Positions 23,157 through 34,689 of a DNA stretch of 64,000 nt are shown one piece after another. The translations under genes were made by a program, and so were the position numbers. The stretch is from Boswellia sacra (taxonomy: Eukaryota; Streptophyta; Magnoliopsida; Sapindales; Burseraceae), in assembly GCA_013180625.2 (NCBI GenBank), contig SNVD02000390.1, positions 1 to 64,000 on the forward strand, given 5' to 3'. The notes beneath the pieces are model-generated. The model worked only from the letters and a program-made list of their open reading frames with translations. It was not told the origin of the DNA and did not search any database. Positions within the stretch are counted from its first letter, which is position 1. Every line of letters begins with the position of its first letter.

Positions 23157-26100
23157 TCATGTCCCTTTAGTAGTACTACCACCATTATCATCATCTTCAT
23201 CATTGTCGTCGTCACCATCACCAATCTCCTCTACCCTCCTCCTCCTCCTCATCCTCCTCCTCCTCCTGTTCAAAACCATTATAATGTGTGTAACAAGAGG
23301 CTCATTCTTCGCAACAAACAGAACACTTTTCACAAGGAATTTGTCTGCGAAGAGCCCAGAGATTAGGAAAGTCATCCATAAAAGGTCCTCATCAACCTCC
23401 ATTGCTTCAATCTTTGGAAACTCTTCATTTTCCAACAAAATGGGTTCCTACACCTCAGAGACTAGTCTAGGAGGCGCCTTAAGAGCCAAAGGAGGTGGAG
23501 CACCTACCTCCTCTAAAGGGATATTCACCTAATCTTGCCTCAGTATAAATCTTTCAGTGGCTAAAGGCATAATGTTTAAGGGCTCAAGACAATTAAAGAA
23601 ACTATTTGGTGGAGAATGTGGAGGTGAGGTATCCACGAGAAAGGAAGAATTTTTTAGAAGTAGACACCACTTTGTGAACAATGGGTTAAAAAGTGGCTTT
23701 TTTATACACCTGCAAAAGGTCACTCCTTTATACCAAAGTGATGATAGTTTACCCTTTTATAAACCACAAAAGGGTACAAGTGAATAGGTGCTTACGAAAA
23801 GATGCAGTATAATTAATTTGACTAATCAGAGCATCATGAAGATTAATAATCAAGAATATCAAGAGTCAAGACAACAAGTTCGATGCTTAGATTTATAATT
23901 TTCTCATAATAACCATCTTAGGAATGAAAGGGGGGAATTGACATGTTAAAGTTGGAGGGAATTCACAAAAACAAGCCATTATCAATGATGAAACAACATT
24001 TCAATAAAGAGAAAAATAGCAACTTTTGGAGACAATGCTCTATAGAATTGATTTCCAAGATAAATGGACGTACACAATATCTTGGATAGATATTAAGTTC
24101 CCACGATGCCTACAAGCATATATTTTTCAGAATAGTCAATAACCATAAATGCTATCAAGAAGAAATTCATCCTAAACACCAAAAATGTTCGAAGATACCT
24201 AAATACAACTTACTATCAAATGTTCTAAAACAAGAATCTAAAATAGCAGTAGCTTATTGGAAACCTTCATTAATTCAAAACAACAATAAAGTTCTACTCT
24301 ACTAAGCTTAGTTTAAGCAAAGGAAAAGCCTTTTCACACATCCCCAGATTTGTTTGGCTGTTGTTCAAGTTTCTTGACATTGTCAAATGCAGCCTTTTTA
24401 GCATTGCCTATATTATTTCCAACTTTTTAGCGTCCTCAGAAGAATTAACCTTATCCTCTTTAGAGTTCTCTTTTCCATCTTCCTCTTCTTCCTCTTCTAT
24501 TCATTAGCATTTGCTAACTATCTCTTTTTTACTTCCTCTACATATTCCTTCAGGTGCTCCTTCTTAAGCCATTCGATGTCGAATCTAGAACAACTCTTTA
24601 TCATGTACTTCTTCATATAATCTTGAGTTTTTGTAATAGAATTCTTGAATGCTTTTTCCAAAGAACTACACTTCTTCTTAAGTGACTTTTACAACCTTCT
24701 ATATCCTTTAAGTTATGCAAAGTTTCTTTCTTTCGTTCTAGTTTCTTCTTCTGCTCTTTTCCGAGCTCTCATTGATCACTTCTCATATGCTTCCATATTG
24801 GCCATCAAAGAGGTGATCAGCTCATCCTTTTGCATCAGAGCTTCTTCATATTTCTGCTCGTTGGTATTATATTAGGCATACATATGACTCATTTCTTGGT
24901 AGCATAATCTTCTAAGGTAGAATGATTTAGAGATAAAACTTCATGGGCTTGAGAGAGCCAAGGATAACTTAAAAACATATTCAATAGCAAAAATAAAAAG
25001 ACTGGAAATAAGTCAAGCTTACCCCAAACAAGTACCAAATCAGTATTCCAAGTAGTCATCACACCCACTTCTGAGATCTACTTCACTTCCTCAAGGGTCA
25101 TAAGATAAGAAGAAGCATTCATTCTAGGAATTAGATGGCAAACATTAACGCAAGCAACACCTTTATCAACATGAGCCAAATTTGAGAAGGTAATATCAGT
25201 ATGAATACTTTTATCCAATGCTTGTAATAATGAGGTCACAGCCTAGGTGGTACTTGAGCTGAGCTTGTGAAAGTAGGGGATGAAATGGTAATTAGCACCA
25301 TCATTGTAGAATTTGGAATAATCTGCATCTTGAAATTTGAAGGTTGATTAGCACTTGATTTCTCAGTAGTCTCTTTGATAACCTTCTTTTTCTTGTAAGT
25401 TATCTTGCTAGCATTAGCCTTTCTCTTATTTGTATTAAAGGCCTCTAATTGAAGATCAAACAAACTTTTTAGAGGTATATTTTGTGAATCCAACAAAATA
25501 GATCACAAAACAACTGACCTTAAGATTTCGAGTAATATAAAGGTAATTCGTAGTTCGTGAGACTTACAGTTTCTTCAGTATTATGCAAAGAAAAAGAATG
25601 AGAAGGAGAATCTTTTTTTTTCTTAAGACAACAACAAAAGTTGTTTTGAGATCACTAAATTTGAGGGAGGGATCTCTTCGAAAGTATTTTGCTTTACTGT
25701 TGGTCTGACAGAACTTGACAATGGTGGATCCCTCTACCTAACTTTGTTGCCTATCACTTATTGTTAAATGTTTCTGACACCTTCTTCTTCTTCCTCAGAA
25801 TCTTCTCGCAAAATCAATTTTCTCCTTTTCCAAGGGATAACATAATAGAAGCTCCTCTTTTATTTCTTCTCAACAACCTTCTAGCTACGAAATTCAAAGA
25901 AACTAGCTACAATTAGCAAAAAAAGACACATATACAGTACACAAAGATAAAATAATTCAAGTCAAGAGACATATGAACTCCATAAAAAACTTCTTCCATG
26001 TCTCTGGTTGGATTACTAATTGTTTTTGCCTAAGATGAAATAAGACCCCTTTTACGCAATTATTTCATATTCAATTGCTCACTTATGTCAAACGGTCCAA

Positions 26101-27313
26101 TTTCTCCGTTAAGGAAACAAATCTCCTTATAGAGATAAGCAATAGCTTTAAGAGCCTCACCTTTCAACAAAGGAGGTCTGTAATTGACTACTACAAAAAG
26201 AGACCAAATTAATGATAGCTGCAAAATTTGAGATGCTGTAGTACAATACTAAACTAAAGACACATACATGGCAAGCCAAATCTACTAGGTGTTCGAACAG
26301 GCATCACATCTAAAGGAGCATCCCAACTGCCATTCACATAAAACCATTTATTTCTCCATCTTCTATGAGTGTCAAGCAGCTTTTCTTTTAGCTTCTCATA
26401 GTAAGCCCCAAGGTTATCAAACATATTCTGATGCTTTTCTATTTCTTCTCTAAGAATTCGAGTCTGAGGTTTAAGATGATCACACCCTACTTGATCCTCA
26501 TCAAGACTGGGGTAGACTCTATACATCCATAAAATTTGCAAGACTTGGGGTTCTTTGCCAAGAATTGTTTTCCATATATAGTGTAACCCAGTCAACACTC
26601 TCCATACATTGGGACTTAGTTGACCAAGAGCTATTTTAACCTTCCTCAAAAATCTAGCATAATACAATTACAAAGGTAGCCTTACACCATATTGAAAAAA
26701 GGCTGTATTGAATACAACCTCATCAGACCTTGGTTCAACACCTATAGTACCTATTCTAGGAGCCTTAAGGACAATATCAAAAGGGATTTTATATTTCTTC
26801 CTATACAAGTTCAAATAATCCTCATCCGTTGCACAAGGTATTTTATTTACACTAAGACCACCAAAATTAGGATGGTTAGGGTCTTTGATAATACTATCTA
26901 TGGTATTAATGTTGTCCTTTTTCATGAATCCACCACTTCTTATTACAAAAATCCCACCAGACATACCATGGAGAATAATATGAGAATATCTAGTACTGGA
27001 TGAACATATAGAGCCTTCAGAGGTTTCATATGAAGAAGTCTCTAAAAATTCTATTTTTGGGACATCAAACCTTAGAGGAATAAAGGGCACTATAGCTGAA
27101 GGTCCTATCCAATCCTTCCGACAACGAAGAATTAGTTTCAAGGAGTTCAACTACTGGTTCTACAACAAAAAATTTATTCAATAATTCAACCAATTCAGCA
27201 TCTACAATAGCTAGTTCAAGTTCTAGTTTATCACCAAAACTTCCACTAGAATTCTTAGATGAAATATCTATGACATCAAACATACACAAATTCTTCTTGA
27301 TTTTACACAACAA
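23157..27313 (-). pseudogene. Tat-A antisense extra ORF, broken
   Basis: Downstream of pol and on the opposite strand, fragments of one long protein can be followed. The N-terminus (27313-27065) is acidic. A conserved globular region (27150-26254) reads DEDYLNLYRKKYKIPFDIVL, EVVFNTAFFQYGVRLPL, KIALGQLSPNVWRVLTGLH, WMYRVY and NKWFYVNGSWDAP. A Lys/Glu-rich, probably coiled-coil part follows (about 25500-24350), then an acidic C-terminus (EEIGDGDDDNDEDDD, near 23200). The same layout occurs antisense in Tat-B. Extra ORFs of this kind are known in Tat-lineage elements; the function is unknown. Frame changes near 27130 and 26667 and many stops in the central part break it. Confidence 0.65.
23222..23270. 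repeat. CTC/GAG trinucleotide microsatellite
   Basis: An imperfect run of CTC/TCC triplets lies inside the antisense ORF, where it encodes an Arg-rich tract (RRRRRMRRRRR) on the minus strand. Confidence 0.8.
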
Positions 27314-27849
27314 CTAAAACAACACAAGAAGCAGAAGAAAGACGTAAAATTATCGATTGTAGAATCGAGTTCATGAATATTCAAGCACAACTTATCTAAT
27401 GCCAAAAGCATGCAAGATGTTACCATTATGAGAAATGAAGATTTAAGGAAAAGTACCTATGAGTACGATTCAATGACAGACAAGAAATCCCCCAAACGAG
27501 CAAAACCCTAGAATCAGATATTTCTTTCAAGAATTATAATTTCTCTCTTATTTTCAAGTCAAGAATTCACGGCAAATATTTTTGTCTTTAAACAACTTTC
27601 CAAAATAGAGAAAGTGTTTTGTGATGACGACACGTGGAAAGTAAGATAATCTATATCATACACGTGCCAAATTTCCTGGATATTTTTGATAGTCATGCAC
27701 ATCAATCAACGCGCTGCACTAATGCCACTTTATGACCACAAAAGAAAGATTAATCACCATATTTCAAGTACTTAAATCCAATGCAAAGTCAAAATAAAAT
27801 TTCTTTCTTAGATGAACTATTATTACTTTGTTAGTCTTAACTCTTTGTT

Positions 27850-27862
27850 AAGGGGGCAGTAG
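27850..27862 (+). other. Polypurine tract of Tat-A
   Basis: AAGGGGGCAGTAG lies directly before the TG start of the 3' LTR. The equivalent in Tat-B is TGGGGGGACTAC at 53291-53302. Confidence 0.6.
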
Positions 27863-28345
27863 TGCAATCGATACCTCTGATAAATATCAATTCCTAGAAA
27901 TACATTCATGTCAGAAATAGATTTAAAAATTATCTTGTTTCAACATGTATCTTGTTTTTGATACTGATGGTCTCGAAAAGAAAGCTTGCTCATGCTCTCA
28001 ACATGTCCTAAAAAATGGGATCACTTGACACATGTTCCATAACATAATAAATTTTTATAATATTTGGGATGATGCCATGTAGATAAGGGAACGGTTAGGA
28101 TGAGTTGCATGGTGAAATTTTAAATATAAAATATAAAAAGAAAACTTTTGGAAGGTAGGTTGATTCTCTCATACTTGAAACATAAGAAAACAGTATCAAA
28201 TAGAGGAGACTGACTTAAGCATTAGAGGGTTTTCGCCAGGAAAACCCCTGGCGACCCCTGATTGTGCTTTGTTTTGTAGGAATTTCAGCTCTAGAGAAGG
28301 GAGACAACCCCCGGTTGAAGTTCAATTTGATCAGTGTTGGTAACA
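27863..28345 (+). repeat. 3' LTR of Tat-A (about 483 bp)
   Basis: It begins TGCAATCGATACC after the polypurine tract and ends GTTGGTAACA. The last 150 bases resemble the R/U5 part of the Tat-B LTR in layout (GACTTAAGCATTAGAGGGTTTT against GACTTGAGCGTCGGAGGGTCTT). The U3 is diverged. No 5' partner was found, so the boundaries are by inference. Confidence 0.6.
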
Positions 28346-28438
28346 AATTTATTTCTTACTTACTTGAACGGCAAGAAACTCTATATTGTTGGACATTATG
28401 TATTGAGTATTTGCTGAGTTTGGCTTAAGCTAAGGTTG
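28346..28438. other. Short unassigned spacer
   Basis: Sequence between the Tat-A 3' LTR and the first unit of the Tat-B junction duplication. No gene or repeat was recognised. Confidence 0.4.
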
Positions 28439-29709
28439 CAGTTCTTTTACTCTTACTTGTTTTAGGATTGTCTTGGATAACATGAAAAACTATAAGACTG
28501 GTTGAATTACGTTTAGCAGTTCTTGTTATTACACTTTTGAGATCCATTTTACGCCCATGCTGTTTGTGAACCAAAAATCACTGGCAACAATAAAATTGAT
28601 TATCTGCTTAATGCGGTCACTAAATGATATAATGAAATTAATAAACAAATAAAAGCGAAATGAATGCACGTATCTGAGTCATGCATGTTTTACATACAAA
28701 TTAAATTACTGTCCAAATATGTTTCCATGCCAATACGTTCATTTATATAAATGTATCTTCCGGAACTGCACCAAATGCTTTTGGCTTCCTTTTTAGTAAT
28801 AATCACAATGATATTAACTAAACCAAATACTTTTGACTTCCTTTTTAGTAATAATAGCAATAATATTATCGTTATGGCCATGACAAAATTGGGCCTCAAT
28901 TATTTCTGATACAGTAAGCCCATTACTAAAGCCCATTATTTGGGCCTATTATCTGGGTCCCATAATGACTCATCTTGACTCCTATATAAACCCTCCAAAT
29001 TATTACTCAAGGTATGCACACTTTTCTGAACTCATTCTCTCTCTAAATTTCCTTTGCTTTTGAGAGCGTCTCTCTCTAGGAAATTCTTCCAGAAAATTCC
29101 GGAGTGCCGAAAACTGACTTGAGCGTCGGAGGGTCTTCGCCGACACCACCGCCGGCACCTCTGACTGTTTTTCTTTGCTCGCAGGATTGGACCCGACGTA
29201 CAATTCGAGCTTCGACCCGCTTCCCGGCCGTCTGGAAATCATGCATCAACAGTTGGCACCGTCTGTGGGAAAACGACAATTTAAGCCTCTTCAGTTGTTG
29301 CTCCCACCCAAACGTACTTAAACACATCATGAGTCACGAATCCCAACACTCAACCTCCCTAGAGGTTGACGAAGAAATCGAGGTAGAAGCACCTCCCCGA
29401 CGTCGAAGGGTAGTTGATACAGGGAGAGCTTTAGTGATATCCTCTGGGGTAGGGCCTAACCCCAGGCAACCCCGACTTCCACTTAGAAGACCGAGGAAAG
29501 GCAAGACAAATCGATTAACTACCATGGAACATACCATGCGAAATTTTAGTGAACAAATGAACCGCATGGTGACTATGTTCAACCAAGCATTTGGACAAAG
29601 TGCTCAGCAGGCTACTGCTGGGAATAACCCAAGGAGTACCATGGTAGTACCTAATGTCCCGACGGATGTTGGTGGGCATCCCAACCTAGTCGGCCAGACT
29701 ACTGGATTG
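28439..29709 (+). repeat. Tandem duplication, unit 1 (flank + Tat-B LTR + gag start)
   Basis: This 1271-bp unit and the next unit (29710-30979, 1270 bp) are direct head-to-tail copies with scattered substitutions. Each holds about 430 bp of host flank, the whole 382-bp LTR, the PBS and the first part of gag. The boundary has a short shared sequence (TTG before CAGTTCTTTTAC), suggesting a microhomology or slippage origin. Confidence 0.93.
28870..29251 (+). repeat. Tat-B LTR, extra copy in duplication unit 1 (382 bp)
   Basis: It matches the LTR at 30141-30522 along its full length. The first base is C instead of T (CGTTATGGCC). It ends CATGCATCAACA and is followed by the PBS GTTGGCACCGTCTGTGGGA. 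It arose by the segmental duplication, not by a separate insertion, because the host flank is duplicated with it. Confidence 0.9.
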
Positions 29710-29736
29710 CAGTTCTTTTACTCTTACTTGTTTTAG
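29329..29736 (+). pseudogene. Tat-type gag, N-terminal fragment (duplication unit 1)
   Basis: The ATG at 29329 opens MSHESQHSTSLEVDEEIEVE and runs without a stop through RRRRVVDTGRALVISSG, RNFSEQMNRMVTMFNQAFGQ and PTDVGGHPNLVGQ to the duplication boundary at 29709, then ends in unit 2 flank (QFFYSYLF). Unit 2 carries the same start at 30600 but with a TGA and a 1-base loss, so the better-preserved gag N-terminus is the one cut off from the rest of the element. Confidence 0.8.
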
Positions 29737-30140
29737 GATTGTCTTGGATAACATGAAATACTATAAGAATGGTTGAATTACGTTTAGCAGTTCTTGTTAT
29801 TACACTTTTGAGATCCATTTTACGCCCATGCTATTTGTGAACCAAAAATCACTGACAACAATAAAATTGATTATCTGCTTAATGCTATCACTAAATGATA
29901 TAATATAATTAATAAACAAATAAAAGCGAAATGAATGCACGTATCTGAGTCATGCATGTTTTACATACAAATTAAATTAATGTCCAAATATGTTTCCATG
30001 CCAATACGTTCATTTATATAAATGTATCTTTCGGAACTGCACCAAATACTTTTGGCTTCCTTTTTAGTAATAATCACAATGATATTAACTAAACCAAATA
30101 CTTTTGACTTCCTTTTTAGTAATAATAGCAATAATATTAT

Positions 30141-30522
30141 TGTTATGGCCATGACAAAATTGGGCCTCAATTATTTCTGATACAGTAAGCTTATTACTAA
30201 AGCCCATTATTTGGGCCTATTATCTAGGTCCCACAATGACTCATCTTGACTCCTATATAAACCCTCCGAATTATTACTCAAGGTATGCACACTTTTCTGA
30301 ACTCATTCTCTCTCTAAATTTCCTTTGCTTTTGAGAGCGTCTCTCTCTAGGAAATTCTCCCAGAAAATTTTGGAGTGCTGGAAACTGACTTGAGCATCGG
30401 AGGGTCTTCACCGACACCACCACCGGCATCCCTGACTGCTTTTCTTTGCTCGCAGGATTGGACCCGACGTACAATTCGAGCTCCGACCCGCTTCCCGATC
30501 GTCTGGAAATCGTGCATCAACA
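30141..30522 (+). repeat. 5' LTR of Tat-B (382 bp)
   Basis: It starts TGTTATGGCCATGAC and ends GTGCATCAACA, equal in length to the 3' LTR at 53303-53684. It has a TATA box, a CT-rich leader (CATTCTCTCTCTAAATTTCC) and a GC-rich U5. The PBS follows directly. Confidence 0.93.
30254..30261 (+). promoter_or_regulatory. TATA box in the Tat-B LTR
   Basis: TATATAAA lies in the LTR about 113 bases from its start, followed by a pyrimidine-rich stretch. The same box is in the extra LTR copy (near 28983) and the 3' LTR (near 53416). Confidence 0.65.
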
Positions 30523-30523
30523 G

Positions 30524-30540
30524 TTGGCACCGTCTGTGGA
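30524..30540 (+). other. Primer binding site of Tat-B
   Basis: TTGGCACCGTCTGTGGA follows the LTR end after one base. It resembles the common Tat/Ogre site TTGGCGCCGTCTGTGGGA. The primer tRNA (often given as tRNA-Arg for Ogre-type elements) is not proven here. Confidence 0.7.
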
Positions 30541-30599
30541 AAAACAACAATTTAAGCCTCTTCAGTTGTTGCTCCCACCCAAACGTACTCAAACACATT

Positions 30600-32161
30600 A
30601 TGAGTCACGAATCCCAACACTCAACCTCCCTAGAGGTTGACGAAGAAATCGAGGTAGAAGCACCTCCCTGACGTCGAAGGGTAGTTGATACAGGGAGAGC
30701 TTTAGTGATATCCTTTGGGGTGGGGCCTAACCCCAGGCAACCCCGACTTCCACTTAGAAGACCGAGGAAAGGCAAGACAAATCGATTACTACCATAGAAC
30801 ATACCATGCGAAATTTTAGTGAACAAATGAACCGTATCGTGACTATGTTCAACCAAGCATTTGGACAAAGTGCTCAGCAGGCTACTGCTGGGAATAACCC
30901 AAGGAGTACCATGGTAGTACCTAATGTCCCGACGGATGTTGGTGGGCATCCTAACCTAGTCGCCCAGACTACTGGATTGCCTCGCCATCAGGTCATTCAA
31001 CCAAATCTTCCCCATCCTATTGTTCAAGGAGGGGATGGTCGCCCAAAGTTTTCCTCTCCCTCGCACATCATATATGAACAACAATTAGCAGCAGTAGACC
31101 TTCGACACTCTCTAAACAAGAAGCGCCATACAAGCGTTGAGCAGGGACCAAGGGGAAGTAATGTTGATCAGCCATCCTATTCTTATCATGGTCCTTACGC
31201 TCCAGGGGGTAATTATCAGTCAAAAAGAAATCGGCCCAGCTCACCACCTAGAGTTAAGAATCATCACCTAGATGTTGTCCCAATGGATGTCTCAGAGGAG
31301 AAAACATCGGATAATCATTATGCGAAGTTCAAGCGAGAAATGGATGAAAAAATCCATAAACTGGAGAAGTTGATCAAGGGTTCAGGAGGAGAAGAGGATG
31401 GTCGTCCATAATGGGAATCACCCTTTGCTGAAGATATCCTTAAGGAAAAATACCCGTACGGATTTCGGATGCCACAACTTGAGCTTTACCAAGGGACGAC
31501 GGACCCCCGAGAGCATTTAGACTCTTTTATTTCTCATATGGAGATACAAGGGGTTTCAGGGGGAATTATGTGTAGAACTTTTTCTCTTACCCTTGGAGGA
31601 TCAACTAAGCAATGGTATAGAAGGTTACCAGCCGCATCCATCTCCAGCTTTGATGAGCTTGCACGTAGTTTCCTCACACACTTTGGTAATATGAAGACAA
31701 GAAGTCGACTAGCGCAGAGCCTTTTGTCAATCAAGCAGGGTCGTAATGAATCCCTCCGTGCGTTTGTAGACAGATATCAGCGGGAGGTTGCCCGAGTGGA
31801 TCTATTTAATGATGGTTACACTATGCAAGGTTTGGTTCAAGGAATCAGAGGGGAGCTCCCTCTAGCATGGGAATTCTCTGTTAACCTCCCATGCACGTAC
31901 CAAGAAGCATTAGCAAGGATCTCTAGCCATGCTGATGCAGAGGAAATTTTTCAAGCAAATTACCCTGGGCAGACTCTGGTGATACCTAATTCCTCACGTG
32001 CAGATAGACGACCATATGATAATCATAGAAGAGAACCTCACGATAGAAATCGAAGGTCGATTCTGGATCGACACTCCGCGCGAGATACATTCAGAAATGA
32101 TCGCTTCTTGTTGCAAGGGTCATCCTCCCAACCCCGCCAAGAGCATCATGATCAACCGTAG
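30600..32161 (+). pseudogene. Tat-B gag, broken
   Basis: Gag forms the virus-like particle. The start at 30600 (MSHESQH) equals that of the unit 1 copy. Breaks are a TGA at about 30669, a 1-base loss near 30789, a TAA at 31409 and a TAG at 32159. From 30806 to 33010 the same frame is kept apart from those stops. The Retrotrans_gag domain is at 31469-31990 (MPQLELYQGTTDPREHLDSF, FSLTLGGSTKQWYRRLP, SFDELARSFLTHF, LRAFVDRYQREVARV). An Arg-rich tail follows (RRPYDNHRREPHDRNRRS). Confidence 0.88.
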
Positions 32162-32191
32162 GAGGAACACCGTACTTTCACATTACATAAT

Positions 32192-33010
32192 ATGCCACAG
32201 CAGGATATCTTGAAGGAAATCAAAGATAAAGGTCTACTGAAAGAACCTGCCCCCTTACGGTCGAATCCAAAAGCAAGAGACAAGAGAAAGTTTTGTCATT
32301 TCCACCAGGCTCATGGTCATAACATTGCAGATTGCTTCGAACTGAGGAGGCAAATTGAGGGTCTTATCAAGGATGGCCAGCTACAAGAATACATTTATCG
32401 GCCCCCTGAACCATCCAACAAGAATGACAAAGGGAAGGAACCATTAGAAGAAGTAGCCACAGTTTTTGGGGGAGTAGTGGCTGGTTCGAGTTCCCAAGCC
32501 CGAAGGCACCTAGCTAGGCAAGCAAGATATGACCTCTCTCTTCACGAAGTCAACTTGACAACCTCCTCCACCAATATTGAGGATTGTGATGTTATCTCCT
32601 TTTCATCGCAAGATGCGCAGGGTATTCATCATCCACATTGTGATGCCTTAGTCCTCACAGTAATAGTGGCCAATAAAAGGCTACGAAGAGTATTAATTGA
32701 CAACGAGAGCTCAGCTGACATAATGTCATTGGATGCATTTGATCGGTTGGGTCTTGACCGTAAAGATATGAGAGGCATCCAAACTTCCCTGATAGGGTTC
32801 ACTGGAGGAAAAGTTATCCCCGAAGGAGTAATTTCGTTACCAGTGACCTTGGGAGAAGGTTCCCTACAGACAACCAAGATGGTGAACTTTCTCGTAGTAG
32901 ATCACCCCGGTGTTTATAACGCCATTCTTGGACGGCCATCACTTTACGACTTCAAGGCCGTGATGGGTGTCTATCATCATGTCCTGAAATTTCAACACCC
33001 TCAGGGATAG
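32192..33010 (+). pseudogene. Tat-B zinc finger and aspartic protease
   Basis: This segment is in the same frame as gag, separated only by the TAG at 32159. Residues 35-48 (CHFHQAHGHNIADC) form a C-x2-H-x4-H-x4-C zinc-binding pattern used in place of a CCHC knuckle. The protease core is at about residues 155-260: RRVLIDNESSADIMSLDAF, then GFTGGKVIPEGVISLP and NAILGRPSLYDF. The active-site motif, normally DNGSS in this group, reads DNESS, which is expected to disturb the catalytic loop. The segment ends at a TAG before the RT. Confidence 0.85.
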
Positions 33011-33223
33011 GAGAAGTTAGAGGTGAACAACGAACTTCTCGAGAATGCTACAACATGGCTTTCAAAGAGAAGGCACACAAGCTATGGATGATTCGTGGAG
33101 AATCTTCCGAGGGGATGGAAAGTTTGGATCCACGAGACCAAGAAAAAGGAGAGGCTGTAGCTCCAATAGAAGGGATGGATGACGTCCCTGTTTGTTTGAA
33201 TAATTCTAAGAAGAAGTGAAGAT

Positions 33224-34640
33224 GGGTAAGAATCTTCCTCTACCAATCAAGGATAGGTTGATTGGTTTTCTCCGAGAGTACAACAACGTTTTTGCATGGT
33301 CTCATGAAGACATGCCCGGCATAGACCCGAATATAGCTGTCCACCGCCTTAATGTCAATCCTCAGGCTCAACCCGTTTGACAAAAGAGGAGGCACCAAGC
33401 CCCAGAACGTTCAGAGGCGATTGCCTTAGAAGTGGGAAAACTCTTGACAAGTGGAATCATTCGAGAGGTAAACTACCCCGAATGGCTCTCTAATGTTGTA
33501 TTGGTGAAAAAAGCCAATGAAAAATGGCGTGTCTGCATCGACTTCAAAGATTTCAACAAGCATTGTCCAAAAGACAGTTTTCCACTGCCCAAGATAGATC
33601 AACTAGTTGATGCCACAGCTGGCCACCAATTGCTGAGCTTCATGGATGCTTATTATGGTTATAACCAGATTCTAATGTATTCAAAGGATGAAGAAAAAAC
33701 AGCCTTCATCACTGATAGAGGGTTGTACTGTTATCGGATGATGCCTTTCGGATTGAAAAATGCTGGAGCAACTTATCAAGGGTTGGTAAACTCCATATTT
33801 GCTCCTCTCCTAGGAAAGACAATGGAAGTTTATGTGGATGATATGCTCACCAAGAGTATGAACGCCAGATCCCACGTAGACGACCTCCGAACAACTTTTG
33901 ACATCCTCTGAAAACACAATATGAAGCTGAATCCCACCAAATGTGCTTTCGGGGTATCCTCTGGGAAGTTCTTAGGATTTATTGTCACCCAAAGGGGGAT
34001 AGAGGCCAATCCTGAGAAAATCCAAGCACTTATGCAGCTAGAGTCTCCTAAAACACCAAAGGATATACAAGTCCTTACTGGACGAGTGGCCGCCTTAAAT
34101 CACTTTATTTCTAGGGCGACCGACAAATGTCACCCTTTCTTCAAAGCGTTAAGGAAGTGCAAGCAGTTTGAATGGACAAATGAGTGTGAGAATGCTTTCC
34201 TACAGTTGAAGAAGTACTTAGGTTCTCCTCCTCTCCTCTCCAAACCAATTATGGGGGAACCACTCTTTCTGTATGTAGCAGTCTCCGCATGTGCAGTGAG
34301 TGCAGCTCTTGTCCGTGAAGATCAGGGAATCCAGAGGCCAGTCTATTATATGAGTAAGGCCTTGACAGATGTCGAGGGTAGATACCCTCCTATGGAGAAG
34401 CTGGCTGTCGCCTTAGTTGTTGCGGCACGAAAGCTTCGCCCATATTTTCAAGCACATACTGTTATGGTTCCAACTGGTCACCCTTTACGACCGATCCTTT
34501 ATCGTCCAGAGCTTTCTGGAAGACTTGTCAAGTGGTCCATTGAGTTGGGAGAGTTTGAAATACACTATGTTGCAAGACCATCAATCAAAGGGCAAGCAAT
34601 CGATGACTTCATTGCCGAATTTTCAAGTAGTATAGATAAG
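33224..34640 (+). pseudogene. Tat-B reverse transcriptase and first RNase H
   Basis: The RT shows WSHEDMPGIDP, GIIREVNYPEWLSNVVLVKK, KWRVCIDFKDFNKHCPKDSF, LPKIDQLVDATAGH, MMPFGLKNAGATYQ and an intact YVDDMLTKS (near 33830-33856). The thumb (KLNPTKCAFGV, GKFLGFIVTQRGIEANPEKI) and a degenerate first RNase H (LYVAVSACAVSAALVRE, EKLAVALVVAARKLRPYF) follow. The same frame is kept with TGA codons near 33378 and at 33909. The Asp usually found in the first RNase H block is replaced by Ala, as is common in Tat elements that rely on the second domain. Confidence 0.9.
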
Positions 34641-34689
34641 GAGGATGAAGAGACCAGTACAGGGTCAAGTGATCAACCAATGTTCATGG

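Larger units (their letters stand above)
10987..28345 (+). mobile_element. Tat-A: decayed Tat/Ogre-like Ty3/gypsy element
   Basis: The plus-strand order is RT fragment, [Copia-A], RNase H, second RNase H, integrase tail, 34-base tandem array, long antisense ORF, polypurine tract and 3' LTR. A second, archaeal-type RNase H and an antisense ORF are characteristic of Tat-lineage elements. The 5' LTR, gag and protease are not recognisable and most of the integrase is deleted. All frames are heavily mutated, so this is older than the elements nested in it. The left boundary given is simply where recognisable RT begins. Confidence 0.75.
29710..30979 (+). repeat. Tandem duplication, unit 2 (joined to the body of Tat-B)
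   Basis: Second copy of the 1.27 kb unit. It contains the LTR used here as the 5' LTR of Tat-B and the gag N-terminus that continues into the element. The host flank inside both units itself shows a roughly 50-bp internal repeat (ACCAAATACTTTTGGCTTCC, near 30040 and 30092). Confidence 0.93.

Noticed and set aside
23203..23532. Plus-strand open frame with a Ser/Pro/Leu-rich start
   Set aside because: It is the complement of the antisense ORF's acidic and Arg-rich tail over a CTC microsatellite; no domain is visible.
28439..29251. The LTR at 28870-29251 as a separate solo LTR insertion
   Set aside because: The 430 bp of host flank before it and the gag start after it are duplicated along with it, so it is part of a segmental duplication and not an independent insertion.
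29104..29328. Upstream extension of the gag frame into the LTR of duplication unit 1
   Set aside because: This part is U5 and PBS sequence. Gag starts at 29329, in agreement with the copy at 30600.
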